A stretch of 64,000 bases of DNA from Trissonchulus latispiculum (lineage: Eukaryota; Nematoda; Enoplea; Enoplida; Ironidae). The notes beneath the pieces are model-generated. The model had not been told where the DNA came from and ran no database searches. It worked only from the letters and a program-made list of their open reading frames with translations. Shown here in pieces: positions 46,536 through 57,453 of this stretch (position 1 is the first letter of the stretch; every line of letters starts with the position of its first letter). The position numbers were made by a program, and so were the translations under genes. The stretch is from positions 62,001 to 126,000 of the forward strand of contig JASAND010020687.1 in the NCBI GenBank assembly GCA_030248195.1. The letters are read 5' to 3'.

Positions 46536-46933
46536 CTGGGGTTTTTCTAGGCAAAAATAAGTGGGGGGGGGACGAGTGGGGGGGTGGGGGGAGGTCCAAC
46601 AGTGGGGGGGGGGGAAATAAAATGGGCTAAAAATGCCAAAAATACAGTATAAAAAACCTGTTTTCTACATACACTGCTATAACCAAGCATAAAAGTGCAC
46701 AAAAATTACGTTTTGGCACCAAAATAGACAATTTTTGACCAAAAAATTCCGGCGAAGCCGGAAAATTTTTGAAAATTTTGACCAAAAATCCTAAAAACTT
46801 TGGCAATTTCTGGGCACCTTAGGGTGAGTGGGGGGGGGAAGCCCAAAAAAGTGGGGGGGGGAAGAGGTCGAGTGGGGGGGGAACCCAAAAAGTGGGGGGT
46901 CGCCCCCCACCCCCCCAGGTAAAAAAAACCCAG
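46536..46933. repeat. GC-rich MITE with CTGGG ends, copy 2
   Basis: Left ctggggtttttctaggcaaa and right taaaaaaaacccag. It has the same inner ccggcgaagccgg and ttctgggcaccttagggtga blocks as 40048-40416. Confidence 0.65.
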
Positions 46934-46939
46934 AAACTA

Positions 46940-47224
46940 ATACATACATCTGTTTAATAGAGCCTATAGATTAAATTGGTATAGGTTTTACCCGGGTTCG
47001 GTCTGTTATGGGTGGTCCAGGGGGTCTAAAATCGGACATGGTGCCATTTCAAGCCAAAATTTCAATTTTGGCCAAAAATGCTTATTTTTGCCTTAAAATG
47101 GGTCTAGTTTGGCTCTAAATACAGGAAAAACACGTTTCTACACGATAGGATGCTTAAACTGCCAAAATAAACACTTTTAAAAAATTTCCAAAATTAGCCT
47201 ATGTTTATGTGTTAAACATATATG
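46940..47224. repeat. Left half of a T-type element, duplicated at 49030-49290
   Basis: The block tttaatagagcctatagatt and the following 250 bases recur at 49046 onward. The copy here is cut by the S element and resumes at 48320-48565. Confidence 0.7.
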
Positions 47225-48320
47225 TAGTCAGGGGGGGGGGGGGGAACATGACGGAAAAAAGGGGGAAAAAAACATGGTCGCCTACTCCCCAACCATAGCA
47301 GATGCAGCTGCCTAGTATAGCCCATTAGAAAGAGCAAGTCTAGAAGTATACCCTACAGTACCAGATTGGTTTCTAAGTTTGATTCTGTAAGTACAGTACT
47401 TGACCAAAGTTGACCTCCCAAAATTGGCCAAAATGCTAAGGATTTTCGAAAGTTTGCAAGTCTATATCTAACCAACCATCCAACTTTGGCTACTATAAAT
47501 TTGCATGCGGGCATAATTCGACTTGCTCTATCACATGGCAATAGTGATTTTCCCCTACGTGCACCCAGTAAAAAAATTTGACCATGTTTTTTTCCCCCAC
47601 ATAGGGTCCACTAGAGCGGGAAAAAAACATGGTGACCAAATTTTCAAATTTTTGCGTATGCTTCAGGAAGGCGTAACTAATGCTTCTATAGGAAAGAGAA
47701 TGCTTTAAAACCGCTAAAAAACTCAAAATATGCCAACTTTGAGCATTTTTGAAGCTTCTAGCTCGAAAATTTGATTTGCAGCATCAACATGCCAGGTTTC
47801 ATAAGTTTCTATGGTAAAAATGAAAAGTTTGAAAAAACTTAAAAAATGATGGGATATTGCAATTTTTAACACAACTAACTTATTTCTAGCGATATTCTGC
47901 ATATTATGGCCAGTTCCCAGCAGGTTTCATGCCCAAACAGGTTAGGTACGGCGGATTTAGCATTTTGACCAAAAAATCGGGTTTTAAGCTTGTTGTGACG
48001 CTAGAATGGTGCCTAGGTAGTTTTGCACGCTAAAAACAGCTGAAACAACGCTTTTAAACCACTCTAAATGGTTGCTTGCTAGAAATCCGTGCCATGTTTT
48101 TTTCCCCGCACCATGTTTTTTTCCCCGATTCGCGGGTAAAAAAAACATGGACAAATCCTGTTACTGCCAAAGCTGAGAGAGGTGTATGAGAAGTTTGAAT
48201 ATACGATTGGATACGTATTTGCCCACGGTACGTAACGGTATACTCAAACCGATCCAAATCCAAACGAAGAAAAAGTTGGAGGCTTGCTTCCCTATTTATG
48301 TTTCCCCCCCCCCTGACTAT
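47225..48320. mobile_element. Word-array element S
   Basis: Ends tagtcagggggggggg and the complement. The word gggaaaaaaacatgg occurs in plus orientation at about 47262 and 47620 and its complement at about 47580, 48092, 48113 and, in plus again, 48140. Core gctctatcacatgg at 47525-47538. It is inserted in the segment shared by 46940-48565 and 49030-49560. Confidence 0.8.
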
Positions 48321-48569
48321 GTATACTAAATTTTGAAAATTCAATTTTTTCTGAAATTTTTCAAAAATGTTGGTATTTTTCGATGTAGACCTACTAAAAA
48401 CAACCCGCTCTTTCGAATGGCACCGTCAAAATTGTTCTGGCACGCTTCCAGCAAAAAATCCGGGTGGGTTTTTTCCCGCCGATGGGTTTTTTCCCGCATT
48501 GGGTTTTTTCCCGACACGGAAAACTTTAATTTCTCCATAACGGCAGGGTCTAGAGAGACAAACTATATA

Positions 48570-49776
48570 TATAGTCAAGCGGGAAAAAAACCCACTCGCC
48601 AATGCGGGAAAAAACCCACCCCCAGTGTGGGCTTACCGGTATGAGCTATCTAGGATTTTAATAGCCTATATTGAAGAGCATCCAAAATAACCCTGGAGGG
48701 TGTATTATTGTCGCTCCCACTGCTTCCCAGCAAATTTTTTGGGACTTTGACATTTTCGAAAATTTGGTCAGTCCAAGTACCGAAATTTGGCAAACTTTGC
48801 CTGGCCACCCTGAACTACTGGAAAGACTTAGACCAAAGCGGATTGTATGTATGTGTAGAGCATCTGTTGCGCATCATAATGATATATGCCACACTGCTCT
48901 AACCCGGTGCGACCTGGGGGTGACCTAGAGTTGGCGGGAAAAAACCCACATGCGGGAAAAAACCCACATGCGGGAAAAAACCCACTTTTCAAAATTGAAA
49001 ATTTTTCTAAGCATTAGCAGGAAAGGTCAAACAAATACATACATTTGTTTAATAGAGCCTATAGATTAAATTGGTATATATAGGTTTTACCTGGGTTCGT
49101 TCTGTTATGGGAGGTTCAGGGGGTCAAAATCGGACATGGTGCCATTTCAAGCCAAAATTTCAATTTGTCCAAAAATGCTTATTTTTGCCTTAAAATGGGT
49201 CTAGTTTGGCCTCTAAATACAAGAAAAACACGTTTTCTATACGACAGGATGCTTAAACTGCCGAAAATAAACAATTTTAAAAAATTTCCAAAATTTGCCT
49301 AAAATTTTCAAAAGTCACTATGACCTCAATTTTTCAACAAAAACTAATATATTTTAATGCAGTTGTACTAAAAACAACCCGCTCTTTCATTTGGAACAGT
49401 TAGAAATGCTCCTGGCAACTTGCCAAAAAATTTTCGGGGTGGGTTTTTTCCCGCATATGGGTTTTTTCCCGCATTGGGTTTTTTCCCGCCAGTTTGGGAC
49501 AATTTTTCTCACTAACGGCGCACCCTAGAGAGGTGTTCTCTAGCTCATAAGAAAGCTTACGACTAGGCCTAGCAGCCTGTATAGTCAGTATTTCAATATA
49601 TCAAACCAGTAAAAAGTTCTGGCCAAATATCTGAAAAGTGGGTATTTTCCCGCTTGACTATACCTCATTCGAAAGCTTAGGGCAAACCCTAATTAAATAT
49701 AGTATCAAAGTCGTGCTAACCCAAACCAGTCGAAAGTTCTGGTCCAAGAAAAAAGTGGGTTTTTCCCGCTTGACTA
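48570..49776. mobile_element. Word-array element T
   Basis: Inverted ends tatagtcaagcgggaaaaa. The word gcgggaaaaaacccac occurs at 48580, 48605, 48934, 48951 and 48968. Its complement gggttttttcccgc occurs at 49442, 49458, 49476 and at the right end. Core cgctctttcatttgg at 49379-49393 and ccctagagagg at 49521-49531. Another set of three complement words is at 48466-48516. Confidence 0.85.
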
Positions 49777-50159
49777 TATATACGTATACATCTCCATTTT
49801 ATTGATTTAATCTGTTCAAAGGTTTGCATGACGGATTTTTTCAATTTCAAAAAATTCTTCAACTTCTCGAGGGCTCTGCCCCCCAGACTTGCTGTGCTTG
49901 GTGTGTCAATTCTCCATGCTTAGCTTCGCTCATGGTTTCCTTCCATACACAATATATATTATTTTTCTTGCAAAAATATTTTGTTCCTGGGAAAAGAAAA
50001 TTTTTACACCCCCCCCGAAAAAATTTTTCAGCGGGCCCCCGCCTTTTCAAAATCCTGCATCCGCCACTGGACACACGGACTGTCACCTCCCTGCATCTAC
50101 GCTCTTAGGCTTATTCCATTTATGCTTGATATTTTGAGCACTTATATATATATAATTAT

Positions 50160-50927
50160 ACAAGTAATAAAATGCTCCTACGGAGCATGAAAAAGTAATA
50201 TGGGTGGTGGTGACTGGTGAGGCTGTAAAATCAAGAGAGGACTACTCTTAGAAATGCTTAATATGGGGGCTAGGTTCAAAAAATGAAGAGGACTAGGTTG
50301 TGGGCGAATTAATATGGGCACAGCTTCGCCGAGCAACCCATATTCACGGACTGAAAAAGTTATATATATGCATATATACGTAGAACATATGTATACATAC
50401 AGCAGTGTTCAGTTTTAGTTACGGTGCGCAAATAATATATATATATATATATATATACAACTATGATAATCGAGTTTTAGTGGAAGCAAACATTTTTTTT
50501 CGATAAACTCTTAATATTTACTGTGCATTTTAACCATTGATAAGAAAAGTCTATATTTCAACAATAATTTCAGGACTCTCTCCGACGATCTAGTTGCTTG
50601 CCGTAGTCCAGCACAACCAAATTACTATATAGTTTACGTATATATAAGCAAGCAACTTGCAGCGATTGTTTAACTGCTGGAATTGTTATTATTGACTGAC
50701 AATAATGGCATTGTATATGACAATCGCCATGGCGAAGCGTGAAAGCCCGCGAATATGGGTTGCTCGGCGAAACTGTGCCCATATTAATTCGCCGACAACC
50801 TAGTCCTCTTCTTTTGAACCTAGCCCCCATATTAAGCATTTCTAAGACTAGTCCTCTCTTGATTTTACAACCTCACCACCACCCATATTACTTTTTCATG
50901 CTCCGTAGGAGCATTTTTATTACTTGT
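50160..50927. mobile_element. Long-terminal-inverted-repeat element (about 190-bp arms)
   Basis: Arms from 50160-50350 and 50745-50927 begin acaagtaataaaatgctcc and are highly similar inverted copies. The loop holds AT-rich and ta-repeat DNA. The long arms recall Mutator-like MITEs, but no 9-bp duplication was found. Confidence 0.8.
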
Positions 50928-51079
50928 CCTTCTGTCATTTTAAAGGATCCCTTTCGACCAATGCGGCAATGGATACAAGGAGCTTGAACAGTGCCGTAGG
51001 TAGAGCACAAAAGTGATTATATGAATATTATATAGTACCACTGAATTCTCACCTCCGCCCCAAGCTTCGGCCGCTGCAA

Positions 51080-52110
51080 CCTCTGTTTGTGAGTGGTACG
51101 TATAAGGAGAAAACTTTTTCGCCTCGCCAAAGACTTCGACAGTATGCCCATCGTGTTCAGCGACACGGATTTACTATATGGGTACCGCCAGAGGGCCGAA
51201 AACCGCTGTTTTAGGGGGTTTGACCAGTGGTCAGTAGGCCCCATAGACCGTAGTCACCACTGGTCATTTCCACCGGAATCGGCAATATGCCCATTGACAC
51301 GAGCGCAGTCTATTTACTATATGCGCTCAAGCAAAATGACGAAAAACGGTGTTTTAGGGAGTTTGACCAGTGGTTACTGAGCCCCATAGACCGTAGTGAC
51401 CACTGGTCACTTCCCTCGATTTCGGCAATACGCCCATTGAAACGAGCGTAGTCGATTTACTATATATTTGCCCCCAACCAAAACGCCGAAAAACGTTGTT
51501 TAAAGGGGTTCGACCACTGGTGAATAGGCCCCATAGACCGTAGTGACCACTGGTCACTTCCTTCGATTTCGGCAATATGCCCAATGAAACGAGCGTAGTC
51601 GATTTACTATAAATGACCCCAACCAACATGCCGAAAAGCGTTGTTTTAAGGGGTTTGACCACTGGTCAATAGGCCCATAGACCGTAGTGACCACTGGTCA
51701 CTTCCCTCGATTTCGGCAATACGCCCATTGAAACGAGCGTAGTCGATTTACTATATTTGCCCCCAACCGAAACGCCGAAAAACGTTGTTTTAAGGGGTTC
51801 GACAATTGGTGAATAGGCCCCATAGACCGTAGTGACCACTGGTCACTTCCTTCGATTTCGGCAATATGCCCAATGAAACGAGCGTAGTCGATTTACTATA
51901 TATGCCCCGAACCAAAACGCCGAAAAATGCTGTTTATAGTGAGTTTTCCCTACTTTGACCCTGGGCGAGGAACCACGGGAGCCATGCTGACCAGTGGTCA
52001 CTTCGGGCGGTATCGGCATTATGCTCATCGTTTTCAGCGACCCCGATTTACTATACATGGGTACCACCCCAAGGCCGAAAAACGCCATTTTTAGTGACTT
52101 TTAGGCCATT
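51080..52110. repeat. Tandem array, units about 120-150 bp, with accactggtca motifs
   Basis: About six units with gagcgtagtcgatttactat, ccgaaaaacgttgtttt, gaccactggt and ccccatagaccgtagtgacc. Each unit has ccactggt facing another accactggtca. Open frames on the minus strand are repeat translations. Confidence 0.85.
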
Positions 52111-52698
52111 TTAAGTAAAAGTGGGACTTAGAAACTTTTAGCCAAAACAGGCCAAAAAAATGCAAAGTTTGGGCCCATCTCCTGAAAGCTCCAGAGCGAA
52201 ATTAAAAAATCCCCCTCGTTACATTCCGCGCATAGTCCGAACTTTTCAAATAAAACAAACCAAACCGATCTAGCTACTAACCTGTGAAAAAAGTCGATCA
52301 CAACCGAAGTGCCAAAATAGCGAAAGTCCGACTTTGGGGCCTTGGCACAGAGCCAAAATTGGCAGTGTGCCAAAATGAATAAAAAAGGTTGCATGGGAGG
52401 ACACTGCTTACCAACATTATAATAGTAGTATAGGACCAAAATGCCCATATCGTTCCAACACTGCGCTGACATAAGCACTTCCGAAAAGCGTTATTAACCG
52501 AGAAAAAAAAACAAACACACGGTAACTCCCGCCTAGTGCAAAATTTCGAAGTTCGGAATTTTAACCAAAAGTATGGTGGTACTTGTAGTACTGCTCGAGT
52601 ACTTTACGATGGTAACATTTTTACCCCTCCCAGACCTCTAATTAGCTGGCACCAGGCCAACACTGTCTCCAGGGGGTCGCGCAGACGCCTTTATAGCC
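52111..52698. other. No supported gene
   Basis: A minus-strand frame at 52128-52478 has no recognised domain and begins inside repeat flank. The stretch aacactgtctccagggggtcgcgc at 52658 resembles the hairpin-ended repeat. Confidence 0.4.
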
Positions 52699-52736
52699 AT
52701 ATTATGTAGGGGCGCTATCGCGCCCCTACATAATAT
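52699..52736. repeat. Perfect 17-bp-stem hairpin
   Basis: Stem atattatgtaggggcgc, loop tatc, then the exact complement. It is similar in design to the hairpins at 3234, 22958 and 29504. Confidence 0.92.
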
Positions 52737-53193
52737 ACGTATACATTCATGCGAGAGATTATTCGTCCGTAAAATTCCGGGTTTCTCTAAGCCAAAGACG
52801 TGGAGGGGTGGTGGAAAGACCAAAAGTGGGGGATAAAATAGGCTACTGCTTTAACTAAGCCAGTTTCCTTTTAGGAAAATTTTGAGACGATTTACCAGCA
52901 CTTGTGCAGATGGGGGGGGGCAAAATTTTGCATTGGTCCCCACTTACAGAATATACGTATAGATTAGAAAATCGAAAAAAATTTTGTCTCCGATTTTTGG
53001 ACTAAAAAAATTAGCTAAATTAGACAGTGTTTTTAAACTCGAAAACTTGATTGCCAACATGTTTCTGAGTCCAGAATAAGGTCAATATTGAGTCTAGAAG
53101 TCCATAAAACCGTTATAAACGTGTATTTCTCATTTGAAAATGTTTAGGCAGGGAGGTCGCAAGGGATGGCAGTAGGCATAAGTGTATTACAGG

Positions 53194-53390
53194 TAGTGTT
53201 GTTCACCGGCCGGCAAACCCACCCATTTTTCCTGGGCCGGCCGGCCCAGTTCGCGACGCCGGCTGTCCAAAATACAAGCAAAAATATAAGACTTTTGACA
53301 GTTTTCAATGCAGATTGCAGCAAGTAAGGCGATAAGCCACAGAAACTGTCACCGGCCGGCCGGTCTGGACAGGGCCGGTGCACAACACTA
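53194..53390. mobile_element. Short hAT-like MITE with CCGGCCGG words
   Basis: Ends tagtgttgttcaccggcc and the complement of tagtgttgtgcaccggcc. Flanking octamers attacagg (53186-53193) and attatagg (53391-53398) match at 7 of 8. A related ccggccggcc tract without clear ends is at 21690-21780. Confidence 0.85.
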
Positions 53391-54149
53391 ATTATAGGGA
53401 TTTGCGTTGGGGGAGACCGCCTCCCCGATATTTTGGCAGGCCATCTTTTTGGACCCCTATGACCCCCAAACCTCCCCAAAAACGTTTTTATTTTTATGTA
53501 AAAAAATCGGATTTGCAACCATTTCCAAATGACAAAACTGGAGAAAAAAGGAAAACATTAGACATTTTACTGAAAATGCTATATTCATAACTAAAAATCT
53601 AAAAATCAAAAATATTTCAATATTATTGTTACTTTATTCGAAAAAATTGGGAAATTTTTGCAAAAGATGTCGAATTTTTAGGCAAAATTTTTAAAATTTA
53701 GAGGGTGAGTTGTGGAAAAATTGGAAGACTGGTCCATTTAGGATGGGAGGCTCAACTATGGCACGGGGGCCCTCCCTTTAGGTACATTTTGTGGGCCCCC
53801 TTCCTACGTCCAATGTCAGCCAATATTGCATTTCAAAATTTTACCCAGTATCCGGTATATCTGTCTTAGGAGATTCAGTACAATATATGTACTAGTATAG
53901 TATGTGATCCCACACGGTACTAGTACATGCGGAATCAGCTTTACACTGTGCAGAGTGTAGGCAGGAAGGTTTTATTAAATAGTAAAGTTACGTACGTAGG
54001 TGGATATAGGTTCATAGGAATGCAGGCAGATTAGCTAGGTACGTACGGTTCCGGTAATACGGCGATTCTGGGTCCCAAGCTCCGGGAGAAGAACGCGACG
54101 GACACACAAAAAGGATTGATTTAGGAAAATGACCCAGAAATTAGTGCTC

Positions 54150-54225
54150 GGATCGGTTCCACTGAAACCGATAGAGCCGGAACCGGAACCGGAAGAATGT
54201 TTGGAACCGGACCGGTTCCAGCGTA
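54150..54225. repeat. GGAACC-word remnant of the hAT family at 16682
   Basis: Contains tcggttccactgaaaccg and ggaaccggaaccgg words as in the outer element at 16682-20127. The opposite end was not found. Confidence 0.5.
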
Positions 54226-54365
54226 ATTTGTCTCAGATATTTGATAATGTTTTCAGTTTTCAAATAATGTTTTCAAAAATTAAGTTTTCGGCCAGCAAAT
54301 TCTGAAAATTTCGCTAGCTTTTCAATGTGGTTTTCTAGAAGTCTACCGAAAACAATTATACGGTA

Positions 54366-54692
54366 TTATTCTCCAACAATAAGTAAGTGTTTAACTTTTT
54401 CTTGTATGTTGGCAGGATACCCACGACTTTGGAGCTGATGATTGCTTGAAGTCAACAATTTTGAAGCGAGTTGAGAAGCTATCTTTATATCAAGATATAG
54501 CCTAGGACTTTCGTTTTCTAATGGATACCTGGAAACTAACTTTGGTTTTCTAGAATTTTCACTGAATATTAGAATGAGTGTACATATTTCTGATTTTTGC
54601 ATTCCGGAAGAAATTTTTGAGAGATACCAGTTACGCCATTCGACCTCTACCAACAGCTGTAACCCCTTCTCAGTTATCCTATAATCGCTCAT
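54366..54692 (-). CDS. Unassigned open frame of 108 codons
   Basis: An AT-rich frame starting MSDYRITEKGLQLLVEVEW. Its composition is protein-like (mixed charged and hydrophobic residues, no simple repeats), but I recognise no family and find no neighbouring exon with a matching phase. It adjoins a hAT remnant and could be transposon-derived or chance. Confidence 0.2.
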   Translation of the reverse strand: MSDYRITEKGLQLLVEVEWRNWYLSKISSGMQKSEICTLILIFSENSRKPKLVSRYPLENESPRLYLDIKIASQLASKLLTSSNHQLQSRGYPANIQEKVKHLLIVGE

Positions 54693-54912
54693 CGCTCTGA
54701 AAAAATTTTAAAAACTTACAGGTTTATAACACCAAAATACGTATCTAACTGTAGAAAAAGCATAGAAAGATGTTTAATCGCACAAATCTAGATTTTTTTC
54801 TCTCAGTAGACAGTCGAGTCACAAAATTGCTTATTTTGACTGAAATGAGGGCACCAAAAGGAAAACTGACATTTTTTCACCACTGTACTATTTCTAACGG
54901 TTAAGGACTTAA

Positions 54913-56138
54913 GGGGGGGGCTACTAAAGGTTTGCCCCGACTTTGTCCGATTGGCCTACTTTTTGGCGAGGATATAGAGCATGGGTGTGGTCAAAAAAAT
55001 ATCGGGTACTGAGATCTTAGTTGCCTTCCAGCCATGTGCAGCCGTCGCGTTAATGTGCCCGACCCCCCATTTTTCGCAACTACCAACATAATTAATTAAA
55101 AATTTCTACTGACTGCTAGGCCCAAGCTTCAAAGCTGTCATTCGCCAATATGATTTGGCACATATGTCCCTACCTGCAGAAAAATACTAGATGTCTGTAT
55201 CTTATCTGCATCTAAGGGAATTACTCTTCAAAGTTGAAGTTGCGGCAAAAATTTAAAAATTTTTGGCTAACGAAAGGAAAATTTTATTACTGGTGCGAGC
55301 TATAAAGCTGTAATTTGGCATAGAAGGAGTCCCTATAGGAGTACTCATTTGTGCCAAATGGCAAGAAATTCTGCCGCGTAAAAAATTTTTATGTCAACTT
55401 TAATCTTCAAAAATTTCCTAAAACGCCTTTTTGGGGAATGGTAGCCCAGAAATAGAAAAAAATCAAATTTTTTGAAATTAAAATTTTTTGAGATATTTGA
55501 ACTCAGCGAGGTTGAAAACGCCCCCACAAAAGATTTCAGCTCGATTAGTGAAGGTTTGCGACTTCTATGGCTGCAGAAAGCCTCTACACAGGATCCGACA
55601 GACTGAAAATGGCGGTTTCGGCCAATTTTTTTAAGATTAAAGTTGACATAAAAAATTTTTCACGCGGCAGAATTTCTTGCCATTTGGCACAAATGAGTAC
55701 TCCTATAGGGCCTCCTACTATGCCAAATTACAGCTTTATAGCTCGCACCAGTAATAAAATTTTCCTTTCGTTAGCCAAAAATTTTTAAATTTTTGCCGAA
55801 ACTTCAACTTTGAAGAGTAATTCCCTTAGATGCAGATAAGATACAGACATCTAGTATTTTTCTGCAGGTAGGGACATATGTGCCAAATCATATTGGCGAA
55901 TGACAGCTTTGAAGCTTGGGCCTAGCAGTCAGTAGAAATTTTTAATTAATTATGTTGGTAGTTGCGAAAAATGGGGGGTCGGGCACATAAACGCGGCGGC
56001 TGCACATGGCTGGAAGGCAACTAAGATCTCAGTACCCGATATTTTTTTGACCACACCCATGCTCTATAATATATCCTCGCCAAAAAGTAGGCCAATCGGA
56101 CAAAGTCGGGGCAAGTCCATTTTAGTAGCCCCCCCCCC
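54913..56138. mobile_element. TTAA-flanked fold-back element with about 500-bp arms
   Basis: TTAA at 54909-54912 and 56139-56142. Arms 54913-55410 and about 55632-56138 begin gggggggg[g]ctacta and are nearly identical inverted copies with a few indels. The loop of about 220 bases is AT-rich. Frames in it are on both strands and symmetric. Confidence 0.9.
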
Positions 56139-56142
56139 TTAA

Positions 56143-56950
56143 GTTAGTGTAAGCCAGAAAGGTTGCCATTTTTGAAGAAATCAATTTAGAAAAAAGAAAC
56201 CAGAATTCAGACTCACCACTTTAAAATTTCTTTTGGTGCTATTTATATTTATGATTTTGTGTTATGCATTTACTTAGCAAATGTAGATTATAAAATCTTT
56301 TGAATGAATTCAAGCTAAATTATACAATCTAATCTTATGTCTCGATAGAAGAGATAATCTGAAGATACACTTGTTCATATCAAGAAACATTATGGTCAAT
56401 TTTAGATTGAATTTGCCACTTAGCTTGTCGTTAGAGAAAGTATATAAAGCTTTGCGAAAAACTAGGCATACGAACAAGACAAATTTCTAGTCAATGCGTT
56501 CGCAGAATAGTGTTTTATTCAATGCCGCAGCCAGTCAACCGCCCGCAGCCAACTGAAGGGTCTCACTCTCGACTCGATGTATTTGTAGCTTATTTTTTAA
56601 TTAGAATCACAGCCGAAATTTTTTTACAGTTTCTACACTCTTAAAGCTTACAGCTACAGTATATGTACCGCCAATCGTAAATAATAGGATTTTAGGATAA
56701 TAATAGGATTATGTATATCTTGCTAAATCTGCAGCTACTTCAATGCAAAAAGAAATATGAACAGTTTCTGAAACAGCAAGATAGATGATTGCGAACAAGT
56801 AACGAAATCCTTGATCAATTGTCAAAGAAAAATAATAAAAGAGGACCAGCCTAGCTTTAGTGGCGGTGAGATGTTGTGCATGTCCTAAATCCGATGCTTT
56901 CTGACTCTTGAATAATCTGTGTGTCATTATACACAGGATATGAGTTTAGG
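56143..56950. other. AT-rich stretch without a clear feature
   Basis: It contains a minus frame (56709-56927) with no recognised similarity. It may include the decayed C-terminal end of the polymerase relic to its right, but I could not align it. Confidence 0.35.
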
Positions 56951-57120
56951 ATTGAAAGAACCGTTGACCCATCAAAAATAGTTGGAACTAATTTTTAAAA
57001 TATACCCCCTTCTTAACAATTGATTTTTAATGCCTTTCATTTTTTCTCATTATCCCCACATACAAGTGCATATGCCTTAGCACGTATACCACAAAAAGCC
57101 TCGATAGGAACACCCTTAAT

Positions 57121-57453
57121 AGGTAAAAGGTAAAGGTGACCCCTGGAGAATATCTCCGTCCCTGCTTCAGGGACAAGGGGTGTCACCTCAAATGATGACT
57201 ACATCCGTGGAAGGGGGGGGCCGGCCCTTCAAGGCTTTAAACCCTACACGGACTCCTGTCACCTTCCCACAATAGTAGTACCCATTTACCGACCAATTAA
57301 GGATGGATAGCTGGGTTGGCTAGAGCTCACGGCGAACCGATATGTGCTTAGTCTCTTGCTCAAGGGGATTTGTGAAAGCTTTGTGGCAGCGGGGATTCGA
57401 ACTTCGGACTATCGGATCCGAAGTCGAACGCCTTAACCACTCGGCCGGCACGG
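57121..57453 (-). mobile_element. tRNA-derived SINE inserted in the polymerase relic
   Basis: The 5' tRNA-like head is at 57453-57384 with box A (gccgagtggttaaggcg) and box B (gttcgaatccc). Then comes ccttgagcaagagactaag, a block typical of animal SINE bodies, a central part, and a tail of accttttacct repeats. Flanking decamers cacccttaat (57111-57120) and cacacttaat (57454-57463) match at 9 of 10. The coding frame on either side rejoins at that point. Confidence 0.9.

Larger units (their letters stand above)
44276..50069. mobile_element. Large hAT-like composite element
   Basis: Terminal inverted repeats cagtggcggat[c/g]cagg are flanked by gatacacg (44268-44275) and gacacacg (50070-50077), matching at 7 of 8. 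The 5.8-kb interior is made almost entirely of other elements (44575-45686, 46536-46933, 47225-48320, 48570-49776). No transposase frame was seen. Next to the right end lie a C-run and gcgggcccccgcc. Confidence 0.8.

Noticed and set aside
51080..52110. Coding array of short proteins on the minus strand
   Set aside because: Peptides repeat with the DNA unit and are broken by indels.
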